Source: Saprospiraceae bacterium
GTDB taxonomy: Bacteria > Bacteroidota > Bacteroidia > Chitinophagales > Saprospiraceae
NCBI GenBank assembly: GCA_016719615.1
Contig: JADJYQ010000005.1
Coordinates: 464,001-528,000, forward strand
Length of the DNA stretch: 64,000 nucleotides
Reading direction: 5' to 3'
A program made the position numbers and the translations under genes. Positions 39,215 to 48,220 of this stretch are shown here, piece by piece (within the stretch, counting starts at the first letter, position 1; every line of letters begins with the position of its first letter). The notes under the pieces are model-generated. The model did not search any database. It worked only from the letters and a program-made list of their open reading frames with translations, and was not told where the DNA came from.

Positions 39215-40642
39215 TTAGACTTCAGGTAAATCAATTTCTTTAGTGGGATGTTCAACCTCAAGCCAATGATCGCCTTTTTTTGGAATCGTAACTTCATTTT
39301 CCCATTTACCAATAACTGCAGTAGCGAGGCAATTGCCTAAAGTGTTCACTGCGGTTCTAGCCATATCCATTAAAGCATCAATTCCAAGGATAGCGGCAAT
39401 GGGCCATTCAGGTAATCCAAAAGATGACGCCATTCCTGCAAGTATAACAAGTGAAGCCCGCGCTACACCTGCAACACCTTTACTGGTGAGCATGAGTGTA
39501 AGCATCATGACTATTTGTTGTCCAATAGATAATTCAATTCCCGCTGCTTGCGCTACGAATATAGTTGCCAGGGAAAGATAAAGCGTTGTGCCATCAAGAT
39601 TAAAACTCAATCCTGTTGGTAATACAAATGCAACTACTTCGCGGGATACACCAAATTTTTCCATATTTTCCATAGCTACCGGTAAGGCTGCTTCTGAACT
39701 TGCAGTGCCAAATGCTATCGTAACAGGTTGAGCTACATGTGATAAAAATCTTCGGATGGGAATCCGTGATATTAATGCGATCGGCAATAATACTGCCAAT
39801 ACAAAAACGATAAGTGCAATATACAATGTACAAAGTAAGAGCAACAGATTTTTCAAAACATCAATACCGATATTTGAAATCGTATATGCAATAGCTCCGG
39901 CTACACCGAAGGGTGCAAAATGCATAACGAGGTCAGTAAACTTAAACATTACTGCAGAAAGAGATTCAGCAAAAACTAAAATCGGTGTTCTCTTCTCAAT
40001 GGGGATCATTAATAGGGAAACTGCAAACAGCACAGAAAAAACAACTATTTGGAGTATTTGACCTTCAGCAATGGATTTGATAAAATTTTCGGGAAAACTA
40101 TGTAAGATAATGTCTTTCCATCCATGCGCTTGAGCTACTTGAGGAACTTCTTCACCGGTTTCAAAAGCTTGAATGCCTACTCCAGCTTTGCTCAAATTAA
40201 TTGCTAATAAACCGATGATAAGCGCAACGGTCGTTACTACTTCAAAATAAAGTAATGATTTCCATCCCAATCGACCAAGTTGTTTCGTATTTGAGTGACC
40301 TGAAATTCCGATAATCAAAGTTCCGAATAGCAATGGTGCTATAATGCATTTAATCAGTTTAATAAAAATTTTACTGAATACATTCAATTCTTTACCAATT
40401 GCAGGAAAATCGTAACCAATTTCAGCACCGATTAACATGCTTATAAAAATCCAGGGAGTAAGTTTATTTTTTTGAATGCCAATAAAAAATAAGGCCATTA
40501 ATCCAAGCCATCTTATAATTGCTGCTACATCTGATTGTAATGATAACCAGCCTAAAAAATTTAAGGAAGATATGAAAGCACTGATCCCGGCAATTCCTAA
40601 TAAGTGTGAACTATATTTTTGCAGTGTTTTCCTGAATTGCAT
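39215..40642 (-). CDS. dicarboxylate/amino acid:cation symporter (DAACS, GltP/DctA type)
   Basis: 475 aa with multiple membrane helices. Family hallmarks: KLIKCIIAPLLFGTLIIGI, the hairpin segment AFGTASSEAALPVAM (serine-rich), FNLDGTTLYLS and the substrate/cation motif DALMDMARTAVNTLGN. It takes up glutamate, aspartate or C4-dicarboxylates with H+ or Na+; which one is not readable. Its start lies 1 bp beyond the DedA gene stop, so the two form an operon. Confidence 0.94.
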   Translation of the reverse strand: MQFRKTLQKYSSHLLGIAGISAFISSLNFLGWLSLQSDVAAIIRWLGLMALFFIGIQKNKLTPWIFISMLIGAEIGYDFPAIGKELNVFSKIFIKLIKCIIAPLLFGTLIIGISGHSNTKQLGRLGWKSLLYFEVVTTVALIIGLLAINLSKAGVGIQAFETGEEVPQVAQAHGWKDIILHSFPENFIKSIAEGQILQIVVFSVLFAVSLLMIPIEKRTPILVFAESLSAVMFKFTDLVMHFAPFGVAGAIAYTISNIGIDVLKNLLLLLCTLYIALIVFVLAVLLPIALISRIPIRRFLSHVAQPVTIAFGTASSEAALPVAMENMEKFGVSREVVAFVLPTGLSFNLDGTTLYLSLATIFVAQAAGIELSIGQQIVMMLTLMLTSKGVAGVARASLVILAGMASSFGLPEWPIAAILGIDALMDMARTAVNTLGNCLATAVIGKWENEVTIPKKGDHWLEVEHPTKEIDLPEV

Positions 40643-40643
40643 T

Positions 40644-41288
40644 CTAAAAGTTTTTTCGATGCTTCATAGCGGTGATGATTCCCCAAATCATAGGGAACAA
40701 ACTTACAATAAGTATTGCTATAATTATGATTGAAAAATTTTCTTTTACGAAAGGAATATTGCCAAATAAATAACCAATCCCACAAACAGGGATAACCCAT
40801 AATAAACCTCCAACCAGATTGAAGTAAGTAAATTTTGAAGGCTTCATTTTGCCCACTCCGGCAACGAAAGGCACAAATGTTCTTATAAACGGAAGATATC
40901 TTCCAATGATCAAGGCTTTTCCACCATGTTTTTCATAAAATTTTTGAGTTTTATGTAGATACTCTATTTTGATGAATTTTTTCTCTCGTTCAAAAATGGC
41001 TTTACCGAATCCGGAACCAATTGCGAAATTTAACTGATTGCCTAAAAACGCACCTAAAAAACAGACTCCGAAGAGTATAAAAATATCCATATTTCCGCCC
41101 GCTGCAAGTGCGCCGGCTGCGAAAAGTAATGAGTCACCAGGTAGGAATGGAGCTATGACTAAGCCTGTTTCTATAAATAAAATCAGGAATAAGATGATAT
41201 AAATGTAAATTCCATAAGATTCTATCAAGGCGGTAAGGTGTCCTTCAATATTTACAATAAAATCAAAAACCTGTTGTATCCATTCCAT
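40644..41288 (-). CDS. DedA family membrane protein
   Basis: 214 aa. SNARE-associated/DedA fold: FIETGLVIAPFLPGDSLLF, FLGAFLGNQLNFAIG, GRYLPFIRTFVPFVAGVGKM and several C-terminal helices. DedA proteins are linked to lipid (undecaprenyl phosphate or phospholipid) flipping and envelope homeostasis in other bacteria. First gene of a two-gene operon with the symporter. Confidence 0.93.
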   Translation of the reverse strand: MEWIQQVFDFIVNIEGHLTALIESYGIYIYIILFLILFIETGLVIAPFLPGDSLLFAAGALAAGGNMDIFILFGVCFLGAFLGNQLNFAIGSGFGKAIFEREKKFIKIEYLHKTQKFYEKHGGKALIIGRYLPFIRTFVPFVAGVGKMKPSKFTYFNLVGGLLWVIPVCGIGYLFGNIPFVKENFSIIIIAILIVSLFPMIWGIITAMKHRKNF

Positions 41289-41304
41289 AGTATTAATTGA
41301 GTGG

Positions 41305-41312
41305 CAAATATA
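41305..41312 (-). promoter_or_regulatory. -7 box for the DedA-symporter operon
   Basis: Minus strand TATATTTG, 16 bp before the DedA start. Confidence 0.5.
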
Positions 41313-41466
41313 GACACAAATGTCGGGGACGGCTGTAAATTAAGGCTTTGCTAACAGTTCCAAAGAATCTCAATATATAATCAGCTCATTATAAATTAAA
41401 TAAAAATATAAATTATAAAATATTAATAATCAGTAAATTATATTAAAAACTACCTCTAAATACCCT

Positions 41467-41474
41467 TATATTTG
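41467..41474 (+). promoter_or_regulatory. -7 box for the 41495 gene
   Basis: TATATTTG, 20 bp before the ATG. Confidence 0.55.
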
Positions 41475-41494
41475 TCCATCCCAAACTTAAGATT

Positions 41495-42013
41495 ATGGAA
41501 CAAACGGCACAGTCATTAAGGGATTTGCGAAAAGGCGTACTCAATGAGCGATCAAAAGATTTGCTCTTGGCATTTCTAATTGCCATCATTGGGTTTGCCG
41601 GAAGCTATTTGGTTCTAGGGAAATCTTTTCGAAATGCGCAGACTGTTGAAATGCCGGAACAGGATTTGCAGTCGTATTCAAACCTTATTTCTACATCAGA
41701 TAGCCAGTTGAGTTTGCATGAGCAAAAGTCTGTTTATCAATACAGGGCCGAAAATTTATTAGTACAAGGATCAATGCTCGTAGGTGGTGTTACCCGGATT
41801 ACCAATCTTGCTTTTAATCCTCAAAATATTTATTTGATTGATTATGGAAATGGTATCAGACACCGAATGACTAGTTCAGTGATGAGTATCCGATATCAAG
41901 TGCCGGGATTGTATTTACTTCAATGTTATGTTCAAGATAACCAATCTTGGAAACTGCAATCTGCCGTAACTGTTACGATCCGAAAGCCTCAAAAGCACGA
42001 AGCTGAAAACTAG
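41495..42013 (+). CDS. single-pass membrane protein of unknown function
   Basis: 172 aa, not recognised. A cytoplasmic N-terminus of about 25 charged residues is followed by one membrane helix (LLLAFLIAIIGFAGSYLVLG, about 24-43), then an extracytoplasmic part of about 125 residues rich in beta-strand pattern (GLYLLQCYVQD, KLQSAVTVTIR), which may be an Ig-like fold. It has its own promoter-like box and converges with the DUF4159 gene 18 bp beyond its stop. Confidence 0.75.
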   Translation: MEQTAQSLRDLRKGVLNERSKDLLLAFLIAIIGFAGSYLVLGKSFRNAQTVEMPEQDLQSYSNLISTSDSQLSLHEQKSVYQYRAENLLVQGSMLVGGVTRITNLAFNPQNIYLIDYGNGIRHRMTSSVMSIRYQVPGLYLLQCYVQDNQSWKLQSAVTVTIRKPQKHEAEN

Positions 42014-42031
42014 TAATAAATTATTTTAGTT

Positions 42032-42700
42032 TTAATGACTAAATGCATATTGGATAATATTTGCACCCATTCTGAGTGCTTGTTTTCTGGTTTCCTCAGG
42101 ATCTTTATGAACTTCCGGATCTTCCCATCCATCACCTAAGTCACATTCATAAGAATAAAAACAAACCAGTCGTCCTTGCCAAAACAAACCGAATCCCTGT
42201 GCTGCTTTATTGTCATGTTTATGGATTTTAGGTAATCCTCCAAGGAATTCAAATTTTTGGTGATAAATTGGATGCGAATACGGTAATTCAACAAATTCAA
42301 GTTCAGGAAATACTTTTTTCATGACCGGTCTTACAAAAGGATCCATTCCATAATTATCATCGATATGTAAAAAACCGCCGCCCTGAAGATAAGTTCTCAA
42401 ATTTTGGGCTTCGGCATCACTGAAAACTACATTTCCATGTCCAGTCATATGTACAAACGGAAAATTGAATAACTCAGTACTTCCAATTTCAACGGTGGCA
42501 TATTGAGGATCAAATTGTGTATTTAATTCCTTGTTGCAATATTTCGCGAGATTTGACAATGCAGTCGGATTGGCATACCAATCTCCACCTCCATTGTATT
42601 TGAGTAGTGCCAGTTTTAATTTATAAACAGGGGGTAGATTGGCAAATCCAAGGTTCATTAAACCATATAAGAAAATTAATAAAATCAAATTGCGTTTCAT
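42032..42700 (-). CDS. secreted DUF4159 protein
   Basis: 222 aa from the ATG at 42700, chosen because it starts the signal peptide MKRNLILLIFLYGLMNLGFA and overlaps the rsmE stop as ATGA. The mature part matches DUF4159, a glutamine-amidotransferase-like fold: VHMTGHGNVVFS, GGGFLHIDDNYGMDPF, VELPYSHPIYH. Function unknown; the family is common next to MoxR-like systems in Bacteroidota, though none is here. Third gene of sucA-rsmE-DUF4159. Confidence 0.88.
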   Translation of the reverse strand: MKRNLILLIFLYGLMNLGFANLPPVYKLKLALLKYNGGGDWYANPTALSNLAKYCNKELNTQFDPQYATVEIGSTELFNFPFVHMTGHGNVVFSDAEAQNLRTYLQGGGFLHIDDNYGMDPFVRPVMKKVFPELEFVELPYSHPIYHQKFEFLGGLPKIHKHDNKAAQGFGLFWQGRLVCFYSYECDLGDGWEDPEVHKDPEETRKQALRMGANIIQYAFSH

Positions 42701-43407
42701 AGTTGTTTGATGGTTTGTAAAATTTGTATGGCAGTAAGTCCTGCGGTTTCTGTTCGCAAACGATAAGGGCCTAAAGATACTGGGATGCAATTTTTATCCA
42801 AAGCATTTTTTATTTCTTTCGCACTAAAATCGCCGGCAGGACCTATATATACTAGGGTATTGAGTTTAGCGTCATATAATTTTCCTAAAAATCCTTCCAG
42901 GTCGTCCTGACAATGGCCAATGAATTGCTGAGGATAGGTTGATGAATTATTTAAAATAGTATCAAACGATTTTAAATCTGAAATTTGAGGTAATAAGGGC
43001 CTAATGGTTTGTTTAGCTGCAGCTTTTACGACACGCAATAATCGTTCAATATTTACCTTTTTGACTTCAGTGCGTTCGCATAACATGGGAAAAATTTCAT
43101 GAACGCCATTTTCAACAGCTTTTTCGACAAACCATTCCAACCTGTCGGACGGACTGGTTAGACTAATTGCAATAGCAATTTTCGGAATATCAGTAGATTC
43201 AGTTTTGTAGATCTTTTTAATCTCCAGGATAGCTTTGTCTTTTTCAATGTTTTGGATGATTGCTGTATGAATAATCCCATCAAAATCAGTAACCAATACC
43301 TCTGACCCAATAGAATTTCTCATGACGCGGATGCAGTGATGAAATTCACTTTCAACAATTTGATAATTTTCGGCATTCGTTTTTTGTCCAACAAATAAAT
43401 CGGGCAT
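42697..43407 (-). CDS. rsmE: 16S rRNA (uracil1498-N3)-methyltransferase
   Basis: 236 aa SPOUT-class methyltransferase that modifies U1498 of 16S rRNA using SAM. Landmarks: HHCIRVMRNSIGSEVLVTD (N-terminal barrel), AISLTSPSDRLEWFVEKAVENG, and the knot region YIGPAGDFSAKE ... VSLGPYRLRTETAGLTAIQ. Its start is 1 bp beyond the sucA stop and its stop overlaps the next start by 4 bp, so it is translationally linked. Confidence 0.95.
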   Translation of the reverse strand: MPDLFVGQKTNAENYQIVESEFHHCIRVMRNSIGSEVLVTDFDGIIHTAIIQNIEKDKAILEIKKIYKTESTDIPKIAIAISLTSPSDRLEWFVEKAVENGVHEIFPMLCERTEVKKVNIERLLRVVKAAAKQTIRPLLPQISDLKSFDTILNNSSTYPQQFIGHCQDDLEGFLGKLYDAKLNTLVYIGPAGDFSAKEIKNALDKNCIPVSLGPYRLRTETAGLTAIQILQTIKQL

Positions 43408-43408
43408 T

Positions 43409-46153
43409 TTATTGAAATATTAAGTTTAACAAATCAACAAGTTGTAAGTCGTGAATTTTTTTATGTCCTACCGCTGGGGAAGCACTTGAAGGTCTTGCAA
43501 TAATTTCTATATTCAAATCTTTTAATTGATTTTCGATAAAATTTGCTGCTCCCATATTGCGAGGTTCTTCCTGACACCAAATCCATTTTGATCCGGGATA
43601 TTGCTGCGATAAATTTTGTATTTGTTTTTTTGGAAATGGATACAACTGTTCTATTCGAACAATTCCAATATTTTTGTACTTGTGTTTTTCTTTTTCCTGC
43701 AGGATATCATAATAAAACTGTCCCGAGCATAAAATCATTTTTATCGATGGCGAAGCTGGATTTTCTGGTGGATCAAGAATGAGTTCCAAAAATCGAGTTT
43801 GGCCACAAAAATCTTTTAATGGTGAAACACATTTTGGATGCCTCAATAATGATTTTGGAGACATGATAATAAGTGGTTTTCGAAAATTCCATTTGATTTG
43901 TCTGCGAAGGATGTGGAAAAAATTAGCGGGGTTGCTTACATTGGCCACCACCAGATTAAACTCTGCACAAGCTTGTAGAAATCTTTCCAGCCGTGCAGAT
44001 GAATGTTCGGGTCCTTGTCCATCGTAGCCATGAGGTAATAATAGTACGATTCCACTCATGCGATTCCATTTACTTTGTGCACAGCTTATGAACTGATCGA
44101 TGATAACCTGTGCACCATTCGAAAAATCACCAAACTGTGCCTCCCAAATAACCAATTGATCAGGAGATGCAAGCGAATAACCATATTCAAACCCCAATAC
44201 GGCAAACTCAGATAGCAGTGAATTGTAGATAAAAAATTGTCCTTGATGATCTGTCAAACCATTAAGCCTATTGTGTTCTGAATTGCTGCTCTCATCAACA
44301 AGAACTGCGTGGCGGTGTGAAAAAGTTCCTCTTTTTACATCCTGTCCACTTAACCTTACATTATTGCCATCAGCAAGTATACTGGAATAAGCAAGAATTT
44401 CAGCCATCGACCAATCTAAAATGTTCTGTTCGAAATTCGATTTCCAGGCTTTAAAGATTTTGTTAGTCTTAGGTAGGATATTAAAATGTTTTGGAATCTC
44501 AAGTGTTTTAAGAAACCATTGCTGTGCATTTTTTGATTCTATGCCTGTGTTAGGACTTATTTCAAAATCAAGTTCAGAATTAATTTTTTTTAATGCTTTC
44601 CAAGCAATTTCAGGTTCTTGGTAAACATAAGGTAATGGGTTTTCTCTGACCGAGTCTAAATGATTTTGGAGTAAGTTCCAAAATTCTTTTTCCAGATCAT
44701 TTGCGATCATCGCTTCGACATCGCCCCGGGCAATCAATGTTTTTAAATAGAGTTCTCTAACATTGGGATGCTTATTGATAATACTATAGAGTATAGGTTG
44801 TGTAAATTTTGGATCATCGCCTTCATTATGCCCATGTCTCCGATAGCAAACCATGTCAATAAAAACATCTTCATTAAAATGTTGTCTGTATTCAACTGCC
44901 AGTTTGGAGACAAATACAACTGCTTCTGGTTCATCGCCATTTACGTGAAAAACAGGTGCCTGAATCATGTTTGCAGCGGCAGTGCAGTAGGCTGAAGATC
45001 TTGCATCATCAAAATCTGTGGTGAATCCTATCTGATTGTTGATGATAAAATGGATCGTACCACCAGAATAATAACCATCGAGTTTTGACATCTGAATGGT
45101 TTCATAAACAACACCTTGTCCAGCGATCGCTGCATCGCCGTGAATCAGTAACGGGAGTATTTTATCATAATTGCTTTGGTACAATAAATCTGCTTTTGCA
45201 CGGGCTATACCAACTACAACTGGATCAACAGCTTCTAAATGCGAAGGATTAGGCGCAAGTTTTAAATGGATCTTTTCGCCCGAATTTGTAAAAACCTGAG
45301 AAGAATAGCCTAGATGATATTTTACATCACCACTTCCAAAACTCAGATCGGGTATAGCTGTGCCTTCAAATTCATTAAATATTTGTTCATATGTTTTTCC
45401 GATGATGTTGGCCAACACATTCAAACGCCCACGGTGAGCCATTCCCAAAACGACTTCTTGTACACCGGTCGATTTTGCGATTTCGATCATAAAATCAAGA
45501 GCAGGAATAGTGCTTTCACCACCTTCAAGTGAAAAGCGTTTTTGTCCAACATATTTTGTATGTAGGAATTTTTCAAAAATGACGGCGCCATTTAATTTTT
45601 GAAGAATTCTTTTTTTCTGATCAATACTTAATCCATAAGATAATGCAACTGGTGATTTTTCAATTTTGTCCTGCAACCATTCTCTTTTTTCATTAGATTC
45701 TATATGTTGAATTTCAAAACCAATTTTACTGCAATAAACTTGTTTTAGTCTTTGCAGAATTTCTTTCAAGCTAGCATTTGGCAAACCCAAGTTGGTTCCA
45801 GCGTAAAATCGCGTTTCCAAATCTTTTTCTGTCAGGGAAAAGTCCTCCAAATCAAGATGTGCTTTTCTATCTTTCCTAAGGCGAATAGGGTTCGTATCGG
45901 AAAGTAAGTGGCCTCTTTTGCGAAAAGCATCAATAAGCAGGAGTACATTCATTTCTTTGGCCATCTGCTCCTCCGTATTTTTTCTTTCAATTGGCTGTGA
46001 TGTAGCTGAGTCGTATTGTTGGGCGTATAAAAAACCCTGAAAGAATTTTTGCCAACCCGGATCCAGAGATTCGGGTGCGATCAGATACGTATTATATAAG
46101 CTATCAATATAGGAAGGATCTGCATTGGTGATATAAGAGAATTCTTTGATCAT
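43409..46153 (-). CDS. sucA: 2-oxoglutarate dehydrogenase E1 component
   Basis: 914 aa (E. coli 933). The TPP enzyme decarboxylates 2-oxoglutarate in the TCA cycle as part of the OGDH complex. Landmarks: SYITNADPSYIDSLYNTYL (N-terminal E2-binding arm), EVVLGMAHRGRLNVLANI, LLIHGDAAIAGQGVVYE, IGFTTDFDDARSS, GDEPEAVVFV, RRHGHNEGDDPKFTQP and LLPHGYDGQGPEHSSARLER. sucB is not adjacent; rsmE and a DUF4159 gene follow. Confidence 0.97.
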   Translation of the reverse strand: MIKEFSYITNADPSYIDSLYNTYLIAPESLDPGWQKFFQGFLYAQQYDSATSQPIERKNTEEQMAKEMNVLLLIDAFRKRGHLLSDTNPIRLRKDRKAHLDLEDFSLTEKDLETRFYAGTNLGLPNASLKEILQRLKQVYCSKIGFEIQHIESNEKREWLQDKIEKSPVALSYGLSIDQKKRILQKLNGAVIFEKFLHTKYVGQKRFSLEGGESTIPALDFMIEIAKSTGVQEVVLGMAHRGRLNVLANIIGKTYEQIFNEFEGTAIPDLSFGSGDVKYHLGYSSQVFTNSGEKIHLKLAPNPSHLEAVDPVVVGIARAKADLLYQSNYDKILPLLIHGDAAIAGQGVVYETIQMSKLDGYYSGGTIHFIINNQIGFTTDFDDARSSAYCTAAANMIQAPVFHVNGDEPEAVVFVSKLAVEYRQHFNEDVFIDMVCYRRHGHNEGDDPKFTQPILYSIINKHPNVRELYLKTLIARGDVEAMIANDLEKEFWNLLQNHLDSVRENPLPYVYQEPEIAWKALKKINSELDFEISPNTGIESKNAQQWFLKTLEIPKHFNILPKTNKIFKAWKSNFEQNILDWSMAEILAYSSILADGNNVRLSGQDVKRGTFSHRHAVLVDESSNSEHNRLNGLTDHQGQFFIYNSLLSEFAVLGFEYGYSLASPDQLVIWEAQFGDFSNGAQVIIDQFISCAQSKWNRMSGIVLLLPHGYDGQGPEHSSARLERFLQACAEFNLVVANVSNPANFFHILRRQIKWNFRKPLIIMSPKSLLRHPKCVSPLKDFCGQTRFLELILDPPENPASPSIKMILCSGQFYYDILQEKEKHKYKNIGIVRIEQLYPFPKKQIQNLSQQYPGSKWIWCQEEPRNMGAANFIENQLKDLNIEIIARPSSASPAVGHKKIHDLQLVDLLNLIFQ

Positions 46154-46475
46154 CTATTTCGGGTTTACGATAAACCATTGTCGCATTCAATGGTCCAGTT
46201 TAAACAAAATTAGAGGCTTAAAGTTAGCTCCTTGCAGTTTAAAGCTGAAGCTACGGGACGAAAGCTCTTCAGTTCCATTAAAACAGGCGCTCAAATCAAT
46301 AACTTGAGTATAAAATATATATAATATAATTACATACGTATATTATCTATAATGAATAATATATGCATTATTTAATAATTTCATATAAATAATTGATTTT
46401 CAATGAGTTTGTTAAAATGAAGTTTACTTGTTGATTATCAGCATTATTCATATTAAAAAAAAAATTATTTTTTTT
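46154..46475. other. intergenic between divergent sucA and mraZ
   Basis: A minus-strand box TAATTTTG (46205-46212) may serve sucA. 46310-46390 is AT-rich. No gene is seen. Confidence 0.45.
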
Positions 46476-46499
46476 GTGGTAAAAAGTGGGAAAATGTGG
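46476..46499 (+). promoter_or_regulatory. MraZ-type operator: three GTGG boxes at 10-bp spacing
   Basis: GTGGT (46476), GTGGG (46486) and GTGGA (46496) each begin 10 bp apart, separated by AAAA-type spacers. This matches the TGGGN-N5 repeats bound by MraZ upstream of its own gene in other bacteria, and ends 10 bp before the -7 box. Confidence 0.75.
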
Positions 46500-46509
46500 A
46501 AATTAGTTC

Positions 46510-46517
46510 TACATTTG
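46510..46517 (+). promoter_or_regulatory. -7 box of the dcw cluster
   Basis: TACATTTG, 26 bp before the mraZ ATG, directly downstream of the MraZ-type boxes. Confidence 0.6.
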
Positions 46518-46543
46518 TTCCTAGGAAACCAACTGAGTAGAAC

Positions 46544-46993
46544 ATGTACAATCTAAATGGTGAGTACGATGTAAAAATGGATAGTAAAGGCAGATTGCGC
46601 CTTCCTTCTGTTCTTATGTCTCAAATCGGAGAACGTGATGTTCGGCTCGTTGTCAACCGTGGTTTTGAAAAATGTTTGCTCCTTTATCCAGAAGAAGTCT
46701 GGATCGAAAAGACGAAGGAAGTAAATCAATTAAATCCATACATTAAAAAGAACAGAGAGTTCTCCAGATATTTTTATCGGGGCGCTACTGTCCTCAATGC
46801 TGATGCAACAGGTCGCATATTGCTTCCTAAGTTGCTCTGCGATTTTGCTGGCATCAAGCAGGATTTGGTTTTGCTTGCATACCATCAACAGATTGAAATA
46901 TGGGCAAAAGAGCAGTATTTGAATATGGTTGATAGAGAACCCGGTGATTTCTCAGCTTTGGCAGAAGAAGTATTTGGACATAAAGATGTCTGA
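46544..46993 (+). CDS. mraZ: MraZ transcriptional regulator
   Basis: 149 aa. It has two SpoVT/AbrB-like halves: GEYDVKMDSKGRLRLPSVL (about 6-24) and GATVLNADATGRILLPKLL (about 80-98), each with the conserved D-x-K/T-G-R-x-x-L-P core. MraZ forms rings and represses dcw genes by binding TGGG-type repeats, which are present just upstream. Its last codons overlap rsmH. Confidence 0.96.
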   Translation: MYNLNGEYDVKMDSKGRLRLPSVLMSQIGERDVRLVVNRGFEKCLLLYPEEVWIEKTKEVNQLNPYIKKNREFSRYFYRGATVLNADATGRILLPKLLCDFAGIKQDLVLLAYHQQIEIWAKEQYLNMVDREPGDFSALAEEVFGHKDV

Positions 46994-47885
46994 GACTCCA
47001 TTATATAACCATTTGCCAGTTTTGTTGGATGTTTCTGTACAAAACCTGGTGACTGATCCCGATGGTGTATATGTGGATGTCACTTTTGGTGGCGGAGGCC
47101 ACAGCAAGAAAATCCTGGAGTGTTTATCATCGAAAGGAAAATTGTTTGTCTTTGATCGCGACAAAGCGGTCATACCAAACATACCTCAGGATAATCGATT
47201 GGAATTTATTCATTCAGATTTTAAATACTTAAAGAAGTATTTGCAATATTATAAACAGGAAAAAGTTCATGGGATACTTGCTGACCTTGGATTGTCTTCG
47301 TTTCACTTGGATAATTCAGGTAGAGGATTCTCCTACTATTCTTCCGCCGAATTGGATATGCGGATGAATAAAGATCAGCATTTGCATGCGAAAGCAGTGA
47401 TTATGCAATATTCTGAAAAAAAGCTGGAGCAAATCTTTAAGGAATACGGTGAGTTAACCAATGCAAAACATATAGCAGCTGCTTTGGTTAAAGAGCGACA
47501 AAAAAGGATGTTTCATACCTGTATTGATTTTGCACGATGGGCCGAAGCATTTAGTTATGGCAAAAAGCAAAAATATTTGGCGCAGTTGTTTCAAGCCATT
47601 CGAATGGAAGTCAATCAGGAGCTGCAATCTTTGAATGCATTAATGGAACAAAGTGCTGAATGTTTGAAAACGGAAGGTCGTATGGTGGTGATAAGTTATC
47701 ATAGTCTGGAGGATAGATTGGTCAAACAATGGATTCGTTCCGGAGATCCACATGTGGGTGATTTTGAGGAAAAAAGTATTCCCTTTAAGTCGTTATATAA
47801 ACATGCATTGATGCCGGTTGCTGAGGAGATAAAATTTAATTCAAGATCGCGATCTGCAAAATTGCGGGTAGCTGTTAAAATTTGA
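46986..47885 (+). CDS. rsmH: 16S rRNA (cytosine1402-N4)-methyltransferase
   Basis: 299 aa from the ATG at 46986, which overlaps mraZ by 8 bp and gives the standard start NHLPVLLDVSVQNL. It methylates C1402 with SAM. Motifs: DVTFGGGGHSKKIL (SAM site), GILADLGLSSFHLD, GRGFSYYSSAELDMRMN, ISYHSLEDRLVKQW and the C-terminal NSRSRSAKLRVAVK. The longer upstream frame starts inside mraZ and is not needed. Confidence 0.97.
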   Translation: MSETPLYNHLPVLLDVSVQNLVTDPDGVYVDVTFGGGGHSKKILECLSSKGKLFVFDRDKAVIPNIPQDNRLEFIHSDFKYLKKYLQYYKQEKVHGILADLGLSSFHLDNSGRGFSYYSSAELDMRMNKDQHLHAKAVIMQYSEKKLEQIFKEYGELTNAKHIAAALVKERQKRMFHTCIDFARWAEAFSYGKKQKYLAQLFQAIRMEVNQELQSLNALMEQSAECLKTEGRMVVISYHSLEDRLVKQWIRSGDPHVGDFEEKSIPFKSLYKHALMPVAEEIKFNSRSRSAKLRVAVKI

Positions 47886-47887
47886 GA

Positions 47888-48220
47888 ATGTTAGAATATA
47901 CTAAACCACCAAAAATAAACAAGGCAAAATACCCATCAGTGAGTGCCATGGTCGTATGGAAAAATAAAATGTTTGTGTTTTTTTTATTTGGTTTGGTTTT
48001 GATTTATATAGGAAATGTTCAATATACTGAATACAGAATGCGAAAGCTGCAATTTCTGGAAAAAGATATTACAAAATTGAAATGGAAATATTGGACGATC
48101 AAATCTGATATGATGTATGAAGGCATGGAAGAACAGGTAAGTAAGAAAGTTTCTGAAAAAGAAATTATTATCAAAGAACAACCGCCACACATACTTATCG
48201 AAAAGAATAAGGAAAATTGA
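47888..48220 (+). CDS. ftsL: FtsL-like division protein
   Basis: 110 aa from the ATG at 47888. One membrane helix (MFVFFLFGLVLIYIGNV, about 30-46) follows a short basic cytoplasmic tail, then a coiled-coil-like segment (TEYRMRKLQFLEKDITKLKW). This layout and the position between rsmH and ftsI identify it as the FtsL-type protein of Bacteroidota; sequence similarity to the proteobacterial protein is expected to be weak. Its stop overlaps the ftsI start by 1 bp. Confidence 0.85.
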   Translation: MLEYTKPPKINKAKYPSVSAMVVWKNKMFVFFLFGLVLIYIGNVQYTEYRMRKLQFLEKDITKLKWKYWTIKSDMMYEGMEEQVSKKVSEKEIIIKEQPPHILIEKNKEN

